64,000 nucleotides of DNA from assembly GCA_028821195.1 (NCBI GenBank), contig JAPPHB010000085.1, positions 128,580 to 192,579 of the forward strand, in the 5' to 3' direction. How positions within the stretch are numbered: the first letter of the stretch is position 1; the number at the start of each line of letters is the position of its first letter. Source of the DNA: Gammaproteobacteria bacterium. GTDB taxonomy: Bacteria; Gemmatimonadota; Gemmatimonadetes; Longimicrobiales; Gaopeijiaceae. Under the pieces are notes generated by a model. It saw only the letters and a list, made by a program, of their open reading frames with translations. It was not told where the DNA came from and ran no database searches. A program made the position numbers and the translations under genes. This document shows, piece by piece, positions 1 to 8,760 of this stretch.

Positions 1-2
1 AC

Positions 3-131
3 CAGACCAACGTCATGATCTACGGGCCGGGCGGATATCGCTTCATGGACTTCGTGAAGGTGGGCGGCCTGCTCAACCTCATCCTGCTGGTTACGGCCAC
101 GCTCTTCATTCCGCTCTTCTGGCCCAGTTAG
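3..131 (+). CDS. SLC13-family permease, C-terminal fragment (runs off the window edge)
   Basis: Only the last 42 codons are present; the gene begins before the window. The translated end contains a GPGGYRF motif followed by a hydrophobic helix and a terminal PLFWPS. It closely matches the end of the complete permease at 1634-3979, which has GPGGYRF, a last helix and a terminal PVFWPF. In divalent-anion:Na+ symporter (SLC13) proteins this region follows the second Asn-Pro hairpin motif. I infer a paralogue of the downstream transporter in the same orientation, with the porin gene between them on the opposite strand. Substrate cannot be read from this fragment. Confidence 0.8.
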   Translation, partial: QTNVMIYGPGGYRFMDFVKVGGLLNLILLVTATLFIPLFWPS

Positions 132-143
132 GATCCCCGGCGC

Positions 144-1514
144 TCAGAATGACAGCGTGGTCTGAGCGAAGGTGTAGGTCGCGTTCCTCTTTCCCGCGTT
201 CTTCATCAGCTCGCCCGCGCTGAGTCGCACCAGACCCGCCTCCAGACGTAAGCGGGCCGCATCCAGCTCCCACCCGCCGATGAACTCCCACAGGGTGCCG
301 ACGTGCCGGACGGACGCTCCGCCGGTGTTGCCAATGCCGGTCGTCGTCCACTCGTCTGCGGCGGACGCCAGCCAGTAGCCGCGCGCGGCGCCCATCAGGT
401 TCACGCCGGACCGGGGCGCCAGCGTCAGTCGCACGCCGGGGGTCGTCACGTTGGCGCGGGCGAAGGCGCCGTGAATGCCGCTGGGTCCGTGTTCGAACGA
501 GCGCGACCCGTACAGGCTGCTGAAGCGGTTGTTGCGACCGTCCGCCGGATCGCGGTCCCCGCTGGCATGGTCGAACTGAAGCTGCAACCGGGGCGTGCCG
601 GGCACTGCGAACGTATATCCCGCGCCGATGTGCTGAAGATGGGCGACGTGAGTCAGGTCCACCGTAGCGGAACGCGAGGCGCGCGATCGGCCGAACTGGA
701 ACGCGGACTCGATCTCGTAGTCGAAGCCGGCGGGGGCTGCGGGACGATGGAGGCGGACCCCGATGGTGTGAAGATGCCGGTCGGCGGTGGCCAGTCCGGG
801 GGTATCCGCCTCGTCCAGGCCATAGTAGTAGACCTCGCCCCGTCCGCCCCGTCGCAGATCCGGGCGCGAGAAATGAACGCCCCAGAAGCGTACGCTGCTC
901 CATTCCTTGTCGAAGCGCGGACTGTTGTCGAGGATGTTTCCGGAGACACGCCGCTCGACCGGCGAGGTGTAGAACGCGCGCACGCGGCTCTCCCCCGCGC
1001 CTGTCCATCTCCATTCGATTCCGGTGAACCCGTCGGACGTGTTGCGGAATCGATTGCGCGAGACCAGGCGTCGGCTACCGATGTCCATGGTGATCCGTCC
1101 CGCGCGCAGGACGCTCCGGCTCCCACGTCGGGAACGGTCGCCGAGCGGGATCTCGATGTGGGCCTGCAGCAGCTCCAGCGGGTTCACCATGGAGGTCGTG
1201 ACGGCCGCTACGGAGTCCGCCAGATATGACCGCGAGTCCTGCAGCTCGGCCCGCAGCATGAAGTGTCCCGCATCCAGCTCCGCCGAGACCCGGGTGCGGA
1301 GCATCAGCGCGCGGGCGACGCCGTCCAGACCGGCGCGGAACTGGTTGCTCAGGCGCTCGTAGCGGGTGCGATGGTCCCCGGAAAGCGAGAACACCGGAGA
1401 TCCGCTCGCCGGAGCCTCTTGCGGAGAGGGCGCGGCTTCCGGCATCGTCCCGCCGCCACCAAAGGCGGCGACCAGTATGGGAACTGTTTGCAACAGCGGC
1501 GCCATGGTTGTCAT
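144..1514 (-). CDS. Alginate-export-like outer-membrane porin
   Basis: This 456-residue protein starts with a short hydrophobic leader (LLQTVPILVAAFGGGG) and then alternates amphipathic strands throughout. The pattern, with RTRYERLSNQFRAG near residue 50, LRTRV, RAELQDSR and RAGRITMDIGSRRLVSRNRFRN, matches the alginate-export (AlgE-like) beta-barrel family. The last residue is Phe (TTLSF), as expected for a BAM-recognised C-terminal strand. It should sit in the outer membrane as an 18-strand-type channel for an anionic or sugar-acid solute. It lies convergent to the tail of one SLC13 permease and divergent from another, which suggests it supplies solute to them; that link is inference. The family match is by eye. 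Confidence 0.72.
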   Translation of the reverse strand: MTTMAPLLQTVPILVAAFGGGGTMPEAAPSPQEAPASGSPVFSLSGDHRTRYERLSNQFRAGLDGVARALMLRTRVSAELDAGHFMLRAELQDSRSYLADSVAAVTTSMVNPLELLQAHIEIPLGDRSRRGSRSVLRAGRITMDIGSRRLVSRNRFRNTSDGFTGIEWRWTGAGESRVRAFYTSPVERRVSGNILDNSPRFDKEWSSVRFWGVHFSRPDLRRGGRGEVYYYGLDEADTPGLATADRHLHTIGVRLHRPAAPAGFDYEIESAFQFGRSRASRSATVDLTHVAHLQHIGAGYTFAVPGTPRLQLQFDHASGDRDPADGRNNRFSSLYGSRSFEHGPSGIHGAFARANVTTPGVRLTLAPRSGVNLMGAARGYWLASAADEWTTTGIGNTGGASVRHVGTLWEFIGGWELDAARLRLEAGLVRLSAGELMKNAGKRNATYTFAQTTLSF

Positions 1515-1633
1515 CCTGTGGAAACGGTACCGTCTACACGGCTGCTATCGACATCGGTCCGGGACGAGGGAATGCCGATCACGACTGTACGGTTCCGCTT
1601 GAGTCTGGATTCGCCGTCCGGGAGGGCCGGTTG

Positions 1634-3979
1634 ATGACGTTGGACCTCGTTCTCGTTCTGGCGGTTCTGGTGGTGGATGTCGTCCTCTTCATGCACGGGC
1701 GACTCCGCATGGACCTGGTCGCGCTCCTCACGCTCGTGTTCCTTGCAGTGACCGGGCTCATCGAACCGGCCGCGGCGCTCGCCGGGTTCTCCAATCCGGC
1801 CGTGGTGACCGTCTGGGCCGTCTTCGTGCTGAGCGGGGGACTCGCACACACCGGGATTGCCAACCTGGTCGGGCGCCAGGTCATACGCTTCGCGGGCGGA
1901 AGCGAGACCCGCATCATCCTGGTGATCATGGCGACCGCCGGCGTGGCGTCCGCCTTCATGAACAACGTGGGCGTGGCGGCGATCCTCCTGCCGGTCATCA
2001 TGGATCTCTCGAAGGAGACCCGGATCCCACCCTCGCGGCTTCTTCTGCCCCTCGCGTACGCGTGCCTTCTGGGTGGATTGACCACCCTCATCGGCACGCC
2101 GCCCAACATTCTGGTGGCGGAGGCGCTCAGCAACGAGGGTCTCGAGCCGTTCGGGCTCTTCGACTACTCGCCGGTGGGACTGCTCGTCATGGCGGCGGGC
2201 TTCGTCTTCATTCTTCTGGCCGTCCCCAGGCTGCTGCCGGAGCGCCGCATCCGGGTCGACGGTCCCGAAGGAGACGATGAACGGGTGCTGCCGGACATCT
2301 ACGGGCTGAACGAGCGGTTCATGGTCCTTAGGCTGCCCGAGGCCTCGCCGCTTGCGGGAAAGAGCCTCGGTGAAATCCGGCTCGGGTCCGTGGCCGGACT
2401 TCAGGCCATCACCGTCATCCGTGACGGGCGGCCCCGACCCTCGCCCGGCCCTGACTTCCGTCTCCGGGCGGGAGACCGGATCGTCGTTCAGGGGCCAATG
2501 GATCGGCTGGACCGGCTGCGCGAGCACTCCGCGCTCGATATCGAGGAAGCGGGGCTGGGCGTGCAGGTGCTGGACTCTCCTGAATTCGAGATTGCGGAAA
2601 TCGGAGTGCCGGCCGGTTCCGAGCTGACGGGACGCACGCTCCGCGACGTCGACTTCGCCGTCCGCTTCGGGGTTCGCGTGATGGCGATCCGGCGAGACGG
2701 GAGGTCCCTGCCGAGTCCCCTGCAGGATGTGCCCCTTCAGCCCGCCGACACGCTGCTGGTCCAGGGTCCACCGGACAAGGTCGAAGATCTGGGCGCACAC
2801 GAGGCACTGACGGTCGCTCCCGCCGACCACATCGACCTCTACAGCATCCAGGACGAACTGTTTGCGGTTCGGGTGCCCCGCGACTCCTTCCTGGCGGGCC
2901 AGACACTGAAGGAATGCGGTTTGGGCGCCGCTCTGGGGCTGTGGGTGATCAGCGTCCGCCGCGAAGGCCGAACCATCGAGATGCCTGACCCCGGCGAGCG
3001 CCTGCAGGCCGGCGACCTGCTGGTTGTGAGGGGCCGGCCCGAAGGGTTGTCCGCGCTGAAGGGGCTCCGAGAGCTCGAGGTCGAGGCCACCGGGACAGAG
3101 GAGAGCCCCGCCCTGGAGACCGAGGACATAGGGATCGCCGAGGTCGTCCTCTCACCCCACACCAGACTCGTGGGGCAGACCCTCCGCCAGCTCAGCTTCC
3201 GCAGGAAGTACGGCCTGATGGTCCTCGCGATCTGGCGCGAGGGACGGCCCCATCGCACCGGACTCCGCGACCTGCCGCTGCGCTCCGGCGACGCGCTGCT
3301 CGTTCACGGACCCCGCGAGAACCTCCGTGTCCTCGCCTCGGATCCGAACTTCCTCGTGCTGACCGAGGGTGTGCAGGCGCCTCCCCGGCGTCGCAAGGCG
3401 CCGGTCGCGGCCCTGGTCCTGGGCGTCACGCTGGCGCCCGTCCTGCTGGGGTGGCTGCCGATCTCCATCGCAGCCGTGGGAGGCGCCGCCCTCATGGTCC
3501 TCCTGGGGTGCCTGACCATGGAGGAAGCCTACCGGTCCATCGAGTGGCAGGCCGTCTTCCTGATCGCCGGGATGCTCCCGCTGGGGGTGGCGCTGCAGGA
3601 CGCAGGCGCTTCGGCGCTCCTTGCGGAGGCGGTCGTACGGACGGTCGGGGACTTCGGGCCCCTCGCGGCCATGGGCGCCCTGTTTCTCGTTACCTCCCTG
3701 GCGACTCAGGTCATCCCGACGGCGGCCCTCGTGGTTCTCATGTCCCCCATCGTGCTGGGCACGGCGGAGAGCCTGGGCATCTCCCCCTATCCCCTGATGA
3801 TGGCTACGGCGATGGCGGCATCGGCCAGCTTCGCCAGCCCGATCTCCCATCCGGCGAACGTTCTCGTCATGGGACCCGGCGGCTACCGGTTCACCGACTA
3901 CCTGCGCGTGGGACTGCCCCTGACCGCAGTCGTGTTCGCGGTGGTCATGCTCGTGATCCCGGTGTTCTGGCCCTTCTGA
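1634..3979 (+). CDS. SLC13-family permease with four RCK_C (TrkA-C) domains
   Basis: Inner-membrane carrier of 781 residues. Residues ~1-205 are the first transmembrane half, with SAFMNNVGVAAILLP and the hairpin motif LIGTPPNILVAEAL. Four consecutive RCK_C-type repeats occupy ~220-590; each has an L-x-G-x-(S/T)-L core and ends in a GD-(T/R/L)-hydrophobic-(L/V)-V-x-G element. The second membrane half follows (~600-781), with the mirror motif SPISHPANVLVMGPGGYRF. SLC13/SAC1-like bacterial transporters often carry two such domains; four is at the long end. The ATG at 1634 is chosen because GGAGGG lies about 8 nt upstream; a TTG at 1508 would add an implausible 42-residue leader overlapping the porin start. 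Substrate is probably a divalent anion such as sulfate, but is not shown by the sequence. Confidence 0.88.
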   Translation: MTLDLVLVLAVLVVDVVLFMHGRLRMDLVALLTLVFLAVTGLIEPAAALAGFSNPAVVTVWAVFVLSGGLAHTGIANLVGRQVIRFAGGSETRIILVIMATAGVASAFMNNVGVAAILLPVIMDLSKETRIPPSRLLLPLAYACLLGGLTTLIGTPPNILVAEALSNEGLEPFGLFDYSPVGLLVMAAGFVFILLAVPRLLPERRIRVDGPEGDDERVLPDIYGLNERFMVLRLPEASPLAGKSLGEIRLGSVAGLQAITVIRDGRPRPSPGPDFRLRAGDRIVVQGPMDRLDRLREHSALDIEEAGLGVQVLDSPEFEIAEIGVPAGSELTGRTLRDVDFAVRFGVRVMAIRRDGRSLPSPLQDVPLQPADTLLVQGPPDKVEDLGAHEALTVAPADHIDLYSIQDELFAVRVPRDSFLAGQTLKECGLGAALGLWVISVRREGRTIEMPDPGERLQAGDLLVVRGRPEGLSALKGLRELEVEATGTEESPALETEDIGIAEVVLSPHTRLVGQTLRQLSFRRKYGLMVLAIWREGRPHRTGLRDLPLRSGDALLVHGPRENLRVLASDPNFLVLTEGVQAPPRRRKAPVAALVLGVTLAPVLLGWLPISIAAVGGAALMVLLGCLTMEEAYRSIEWQAVFLIAGMLPLGVALQDAGASALLAEAVVRTVGDFGPLAAMGALFLVTSLATQVIPTAALVVLMSPIVLGTAESLGISPYPLMMATAMAASASFASPISHPANVLVMGPGGYRFTDYLRVGLPLTAVVFAVVMLVIPVFWPF

Positions 3980-4046
3980 GGCATCGCGGATCAATCGCGC
4001 ATACGGACCGTGCGGATCGGGAACGGGGCTTCGATGCCCTCGGGCG

Positions 4047-6347
4047 TCAGTCGATGACGATCTCTTCCACGGCATGCACGAACACGATGTCGTTCGCGGC
4101 CCTGTGGCTTTGGAGAACGTCGGTCAGGCTGCCCCCCTTCATCTGCTCCGCCGAAATCCCCGCGATCACCAAATCCGCGTCGGATGACCGGTACTCGACC
4201 TCGGACTCGATCCTGGCCTGCGATTCGACGGGCAGCGTTTCGATGTTCTTTCGCCCGATGGGCAGGCGTCCCTGGTCGACGAGCGCGGACAACCGGTCGG
4301 CCTCATGCGCATCCCCGTCCGTGCCGATGCACGCGAACACGCGGATCTCGGCGGTTCTCCATTCGGGATGACCGACGATGATGTAGGCCAGCATCAGCAT
4401 CATTGCCGCGTTGGGCAGGGTCTCCGGGGTGAGCCAGACATGGATCGACGAGCGGTAGCCGAAGCGGAACGTGCTGGAGCGCAGGACCACCACGTTGAAC
4501 CGGGATGATGCCGCCAGAAGCATGGCCCGCTCCAGCCTCGGGATCTCCTCCGGGTGCTCCTGATCGAATTCCAGCAGAATGCTGTTGTTGGGCAGGCCCG
4601 AGATGCCGGGGTATTGTAGCGCCTGCGTGACCGCGTTCTCGAAGGAGGGCGCGATCAACGTGTCGACGAACGTTCCCGCTCGGCTGAGGTCGGAACGCTT
4701 CACCAGCTTCGTGAGCTGCGCACGAGCCGCCAGCTCCGTGTCAAGGGCATACTCACCCTTCATGTGCTGGACGAAGTGGCCGAACCCGTGGCGGTGGGAG
4801 ATCCAGCGGAGCAGATCGAACTGGGCCACGCGGCGGTCGCCGAACTGCGTGAGCGCCACGAACGACGGGCGCCACCCGCCATCCTGCTGCGCGCTCTGGT
4901 TTTTCTGGAGCATGATCTGCAGCCTGCGGACGAGCTGGAACATCGCCCCCTGCAGAATCGCGGCCAGATCGCGCTCGCCGTGCCGCGACCGCTTCAGCCC
5001 CAGGTAGATGACGAGCATGATCGCCATGGCGAGGAGCGCGTACACGGCGCTCATCTGGATCATCATGAGCACGCACATCACCGCGCCGACCAGCGATATG
5101 TACCAGCGGGAGCGGAAGGTGGGACGGTATGACGGGTTCCCCGCGAAGTACTCCAGGAACGCCACGGAACAGAGGGTGCCGTACGTCACCATGAAGAACA
5201 TGCTCAGGATCTGGGCGATGAAGTCGATATCGCCAAGCGCCACGAACACGGCCGCCAGCGCCACGGAGACGTAGGTGGCGTTGATGGGTTCGCCCGCCTC
5301 GCCCCGCCCGGTGGCGAGGAGCTGATTGACCCTGGTGCCCGGGAAAACGCGGTCGCGAGCCAGCGCCTGCAGCGTGCGCGGGGCAACCATGACGGAGCCG
5401 AGGGCGGAGGAGAATGCCGCGGCGGCCAGCCCGATGTAGATGGAGGGCCCCCAGAGCGCGATGCGGGCCATGATGAACTGGTCCTCGGCCAGGGCATCCG
5501 GCGTGGCGCTTTGCGCGAGCTTGATCGCCACCAGCGCGTAGACGGCCATGCCGGCAAAGGTCGCACCGATGGTTCCCAGCGGGATCGAGCGCATCGGGTT
5601 CTTGAGATCCCCCGACAGCCCGAGGCCCGCGATCATGCCGGTGAAGGCGGGGAAGCAGGTGGCGAACACGACGCCGAACCCGTCGGGGTTGGCGATCGTC
5701 GAGGTCAGGTTGAGTCCGTCGGGCCGGATCTCCTCGGGTCCCGATCCCAGCAGGAAGGCCCCGATGACCGCCGCCAGGATGCCGCACACGACCCACAGCA
5801 CGCGCACGCCCTGGTCGGCACCCTTGGTCAGCATGAGCGCGACCAGCACGGCGAGACCGGGAACGCTGACCCACTGGAGACCGAGGGCGACCTCGAATCT
5901 CCCCCCAATCCACTGCAGCACCGGCTGAAACGCCTCCGCGAACGCCACCAGGTAGAAAGCGACCGAGATCGCCTGCGACAGATAGAGCGCGATCCCGATG
6001 GAGCCGCCGATCGTGGTGCCGAAGGAGCGGCTGATGATGAAGTACGCGCCGCCCCCGGCGACACGCCGGTTGGTCGCGATCTCGGAGACGGCCAGCACCG
6101 TGGGGATCGTGACCATGTGCCCGATGACGATGATCATCATCGTCCCCCAAAGGCCGACATGGCCCACGGCATAGCCGAACCTCAGGAAGAGGATGGCGCC
6201 GAGAATCGTGCTGATCGATGCCAGGAAGACGGGTGCCGTGCCGAAGCCGTGACCGGATTCGGAGGGCTCGCCCGAGGGGCCGGACGCTCGAGTCGCCGCC
6301 ACTCCGCGAGGCGGACTTCCGTCGGCGTCTACCGTTGGCGCGACCAT
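4047..6347 (-). CDS. SLC12-like (cation-chloride cotransporter family) APC-superfamily permease
   Basis: A 766-residue inner-membrane protein. After a ~37-residue polar N terminus, the first helix reads GAILFLRFGYAVGHVG and is followed by GGAYFIISRSFG. Both are characteristic of SLC12 cotransporters within the APC superfamily. About 12 membrane segments end near residue 440. The remaining ~300 residues form a cytoplasmic domain with a late NAAMMLMLAYIIVGHPEWR stretch typical of SLC12 C-terminal domains. The ATG at 6347 has GGAG with a 7-nt spacer; upstream in-frame codons were rejected. It is convergent with the SLC13 gene, whose stop lies 67 nt away. Likely substrates are K+/Na+ with Cl- or an amino acid; annotation pipelines often just say amino acid permease. 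Confidence 0.82.
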   Translation of the reverse strand: MVAPTVDADGSPPRGVAATRASGPSGEPSESGHGFGTAPVFLASISTILGAILFLRFGYAVGHVGLWGTMMIIVIGHMVTIPTVLAVSEIATNRRVAGGGAYFIISRSFGTTIGGSIGIALYLSQAISVAFYLVAFAEAFQPVLQWIGGRFEVALGLQWVSVPGLAVLVALMLTKGADQGVRVLWVVCGILAAVIGAFLLGSGPEEIRPDGLNLTSTIANPDGFGVVFATCFPAFTGMIAGLGLSGDLKNPMRSIPLGTIGATFAGMAVYALVAIKLAQSATPDALAEDQFIMARIALWGPSIYIGLAAAAFSSALGSVMVAPRTLQALARDRVFPGTRVNQLLATGRGEAGEPINATYVSVALAAVFVALGDIDFIAQILSMFFMVTYGTLCSVAFLEYFAGNPSYRPTFRSRWYISLVGAVMCVLMMIQMSAVYALLAMAIMLVIYLGLKRSRHGERDLAAILQGAMFQLVRRLQIMLQKNQSAQQDGGWRPSFVALTQFGDRRVAQFDLLRWISHRHGFGHFVQHMKGEYALDTELAARAQLTKLVKRSDLSRAGTFVDTLIAPSFENAVTQALQYPGISGLPNNSILLEFDQEHPEEIPRLERAMLLAASSRFNVVVLRSSTFRFGYRSSIHVWLTPETLPNAAMMLMLAYIIVGHPEWRTAEIRVFACIGTDGDAHEADRLSALVDQGRLPIGRKNIETLPVESQARIESEVEYRSSDADLVIAGISAEQMKGGSLTDVLQSHRAANDIVFVHAVEEIVID

Positions 6348-6701
6348 TAGATGGCTCCGGGAAGCGGGTGCCCATGCTCGCCGCAGGTCCTGACCGCAAG
6401 GCGAACCCCACCACGAGCACCACCCTCGCAACCCTACGCCGGAGGGCGAGCCCAATCTAGAGCCGGAGGAGCAACGCGGCTATCGAGGGCGCAGTGCTCG
6501 TCCGGAGGCCGGGTTCCGGCTTCGTGGGGCGCTGGCGGCAGGGCCTGCTCCCCGCGATACTGACTCCATCATCCCGGATAGCGCGCACCGGCGACCGGCG
6601 GTGGCGCCGGCCCCGTCGGCTGTTCAGGGATGAGCCGGGCCCGCTGTCACGGTGCGCCGTCTATCCGGAAGGGCTCCACCTGGACCATGGAGGCACGCGA
6701 A
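6348..6701. other. Intergenic region without a supported gene
   Basis: This 354-nt stretch separates divergently transcribed genes: the SLC12-like gene to the left and the MscS-family gene to the right. It must hold both promoters, but I found no -35/-10 pair that stands out. A weak GATACT near 6558 is the only AT-leaning patch. Short overlapping open frames here have no recognisable protein and no ribosome-binding site. The only clear signals are the Shine-Dalgarno of the leftward gene (GGAG just beyond its ATG) and GGAGG at 6689-6693 for the rightward gene. Confidence 0.6.
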
Positions 6702-7382
6702 ATGGAAATGGACTGGAATGCGATCCTGTTGGACCCGGTCCGCACTTTCATCGGGCAGTTGGTCGGCTTCCTGCCAAACCTGTTGGCGGTCGCCGCGATT
6801 CTCGTCGGTGGCTGGATCATCGCGAAGGTGATCCAGGCAGTGCTCGTCCGACTTCTCGAGGCGGTGAAGGCCGACAGTCTGGCTGAGCGGGTCCAACTCG
6901 CGGACATGCTGTCGAGAGGAGGCATTCAGCGAACCTTCTCCAGACTGTTGGGAGCCATTGCGTATTGGCTTGTCATGCTCGTCGTGCTGGTCGCGGCCCT
7001 CAACGCGCTCCAGCTCACCGCCACCGCCGAGTTGCTGCAGGGGTTTGTCGGTTTCCTCCCCACCGTTGTGACGGCGATCGTCGTATTGATCGTGGGGATC
7101 CTGGCCGCCGGTTTCCTGGCCGCTACGGTCCGCACCGTAGCCAGCAACGCCGGCATCGTTCAGGCGGAGGTGCTGGGGCAGTTCGTCCAGTACATAGTCA
7201 TCATCTTTTCCGTGGTGGTGGCTCTGCAACAGTTGCAGGTACAGTTCGTGGGCGACGCCTTCCTGATCATCCTCGGAGCCATCAGCTTCGCGTTGGCTCT
7301 GGCCTTCGGGCTGGGCTGCAAAGACCTGGCGGGACGATGGGTGGCTGACCTCGTCGACCGCCTCTCGCCGCCCGCGGAGTAG
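6702..7382 (+). CDS. Mechanosensitive-channel-family membrane protein (conserved TM-helix type)
   Basis: A 226-residue protein built of two copies of the conserved TM helix found in YbdG/MscS-related proteins: FLPNLLAVAAILVGGWIIAKV near residue 20 and FLPTVVTAIVVLIVGILAAGF near residue 115. It ends in ALAFGLGCKDLAGRW. In this subfamily that segment (usually AxAFGLGxxxxA) is the pore-lining helix; the soluble beta domain of full-length MscS is absent. About five membrane segments are predicted. The ATG at 6702 is chosen because GGAGG lies exactly 8 nt upstream; ATG 6687 lies upstream of that SD. The likely role is osmotic or ion-flux homeostasis in the inner membrane. The Cys in the FGLGC segment is unusual. 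Confidence 0.8.
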   Translation: MEMDWNAILLDPVRTFIGQLVGFLPNLLAVAAILVGGWIIAKVIQAVLVRLLEAVKADSLAERVQLADMLSRGGIQRTFSRLLGAIAYWLVMLVVLVAALNALQLTATAELLQGFVGFLPTVVTAIVVLIVGILAAGFLAATVRTVASNAGIVQAEVLGQFVQYIVIIFSVVVALQQLQVQFVGDAFLIILGAISFALALAFGLGCKDLAGRWVADLVDRLSPPAE

Positions 7383-7451
7383 GCCAGGGACAGGAGCCGG
7401 CCGCGGGCGGGGACCAGGGCGGGATGGGTCCAACGGTCACAGAGAGATGCG

Positions 7452-7472
7452 ACCCTGACGTTACGTCAGGGT
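7452..7472. terminator. Hairpin between convergent genes, probable bidirectional terminator
   Basis: A perfect 9-bp inverted repeat, ACCCTGACG at 7452-7460 and CGTCAGGGT at 7464-7472, with a 3-nt TTA loop. It sits directly against the stop codon of the leftward ligase gene (7473) and 70 nt after the stop of the rightward MscS-family gene. Neither strand has a clear U-tract, so this may work with Rho or only as an mRNA 3' stabiliser. Confidence 0.5.
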
Positions 7473-8699
7473 TCAGGTCGAATCCGCTGCCAAGTGCTCT
7501 CGGGCGTCCACCAGCGGGCGTGCATCGTCGGGGATTGCACCCGGCTCCACCACCTCCACGAACGGGCCGATCTTCACGGCCTCCCGGATGCGGGCGGTGA
7601 GGGCGGTCTTGTCGACCACGGCCCCGGGTGCCGCCTCGACCTGCACGGTAAAGACGTCCCGCGCGCCGTCGGCGGTCACCACCGCCTGGTAGCGCGCCAC
7701 GGCCGAGTCGGATCCCAGCGCCGCCGCCAGCTCGCGGGGGTGCACGAACATGCCCTTGACCTTGACGCCTTCGCCAACCCGGCCCAGGAAGCCCGCCAGG
7801 CGGGGACCGGGGCGGCCGCCAGGGCGGGGGGCGCGCTTCCAGGCAGACAGGTCGCCGGTGCCGAAGCGAACCAGAGGGTAGGCCTCGTTGGGGCTGGTGA
7901 CCACCACCTGCCCCGCTTCTCCATCCGCGGCCGGGCGGTCGTCCCCGGGCACCAGCACCTCGACGACTACCTCGGGCGCTACGTGCCAGCCGTCCTTCTC
8001 GGCGCACTCGTAGCCGAGCAGGCCGGTGTCCGCCGTCCCGTAGGCCTGGTAGACGTCCACCCCGAAGCCGTCCTGCAGGCGGGCGCGCAACGATGACGTC
8101 AGGGGCGCGCCGGTCACGAGCGCGCGCTCGAAGCCGAGCGGCCCACCCGACTCCTGCGCCCGCTCGAGCAGGGTGAGCAGGAACTGGGGCGTGCCGGTGT
8201 AGCCGGTGGCGCCCGCCGCGCGCGCTGCCTCGATCTGGGCGGTCGTGGCGGCCACTCCCCCGGGGATCACGGCGCACCCGACCGCGCGCAGTCCCCCGTC
8301 GAGCATCAGTCCGCCCGGCGTCAGGTGGTACGAGAAGCTGTTCAGCACCACATCGCCGGCGCGGAACCCGGCGGCGCGCAGAGCTGTTGCGAAGCGCCAG
8401 AAGTCGTCGCCGGCCCCCTGCGGGTCGTTGATCGGCCCCGGCGAGCGATAGATGCGCGTGAGCGACCCGGTCGCCACCGCGAGCATCCCCCCGAACGGCG
8501 GGCCGGCGGCCTGCATGGCGGGCAGGTCGTCCTTGGCCAGGACCGGGATTGCCTGCAGGTCCGCCACCCCGGCGACGTCCCCGGCCGACATCCCCGCGCC
8601 CGCCAGCCTGCGCCGAATCTCGGTGCTGTGTTGGGCCCCGTACGCGACCGCGCGCGCCGCCAGCCTGTCCTGCAGCGCGTCCCAATCCGCCCGCGTCAT
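7473..8699 (-). CDS. Phenylacetate-CoA-ligase-like AMP-forming enzyme
   Basis: A 408-residue member of the PaaK-type ANL ligases, which activate a carboxylate as an adenylate and transfer it to CoA. Visible family features are the QAYGTADTG segment near residue 220 (A5-type motif), the RFGTGDLS segment (A7/A8 region) and GRVGEGVKVKGMFVHPREL, which precedes the C-terminal lid. The usual Ser/Thr/Gly-rich phosphate loop is replaced by YRSPGPIND near residue 85. I recall the SPGPI form from a PaaK-like subgroup, but it lacks the canonical TSGTTG. It is the last gene of the Liv cluster, 61 nt after LivF, and ends at a hairpin. ATG at 8699 has only a weak SD. Confidence 0.8.
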   Translation of the reverse strand: MTRADWDALQDRLAARAVAYGAQHSTEIRRRLAGAGMSAGDVAGVADLQAIPVLAKDDLPAMQAAGPPFGGMLAVATGSLTRIYRSPGPINDPQGAGDDFWRFATALRAAGFRAGDVVLNSFSYHLTPGGLMLDGGLRAVGCAVIPGGVAATTAQIEAARAAGATGYTGTPQFLLTLLERAQESGGPLGFERALVTGAPLTSSLRARLQDGFGVDVYQAYGTADTGLLGYECAEKDGWHVAPEVVVEVLVPGDDRPAADGEAGQVVVTSPNEAYPLVRFGTGDLSAWKRAPRPGGRPGPRLAGFLGRVGEGVKVKGMFVHPRELAAALGSDSAVARYQAVVTADGARDVFTVQVEAAPGAVVDKTALTARIREAVKIGPFVEVVEPGAIPDDARPLVDAREHLAADST

Positions 8700-8760
8700 C
8701 GGCTCGGCGCCCGGGTTTGCCCAAGTGCTGGTGGGTGCCGGGTTCGACAGCGCCGCCCCC

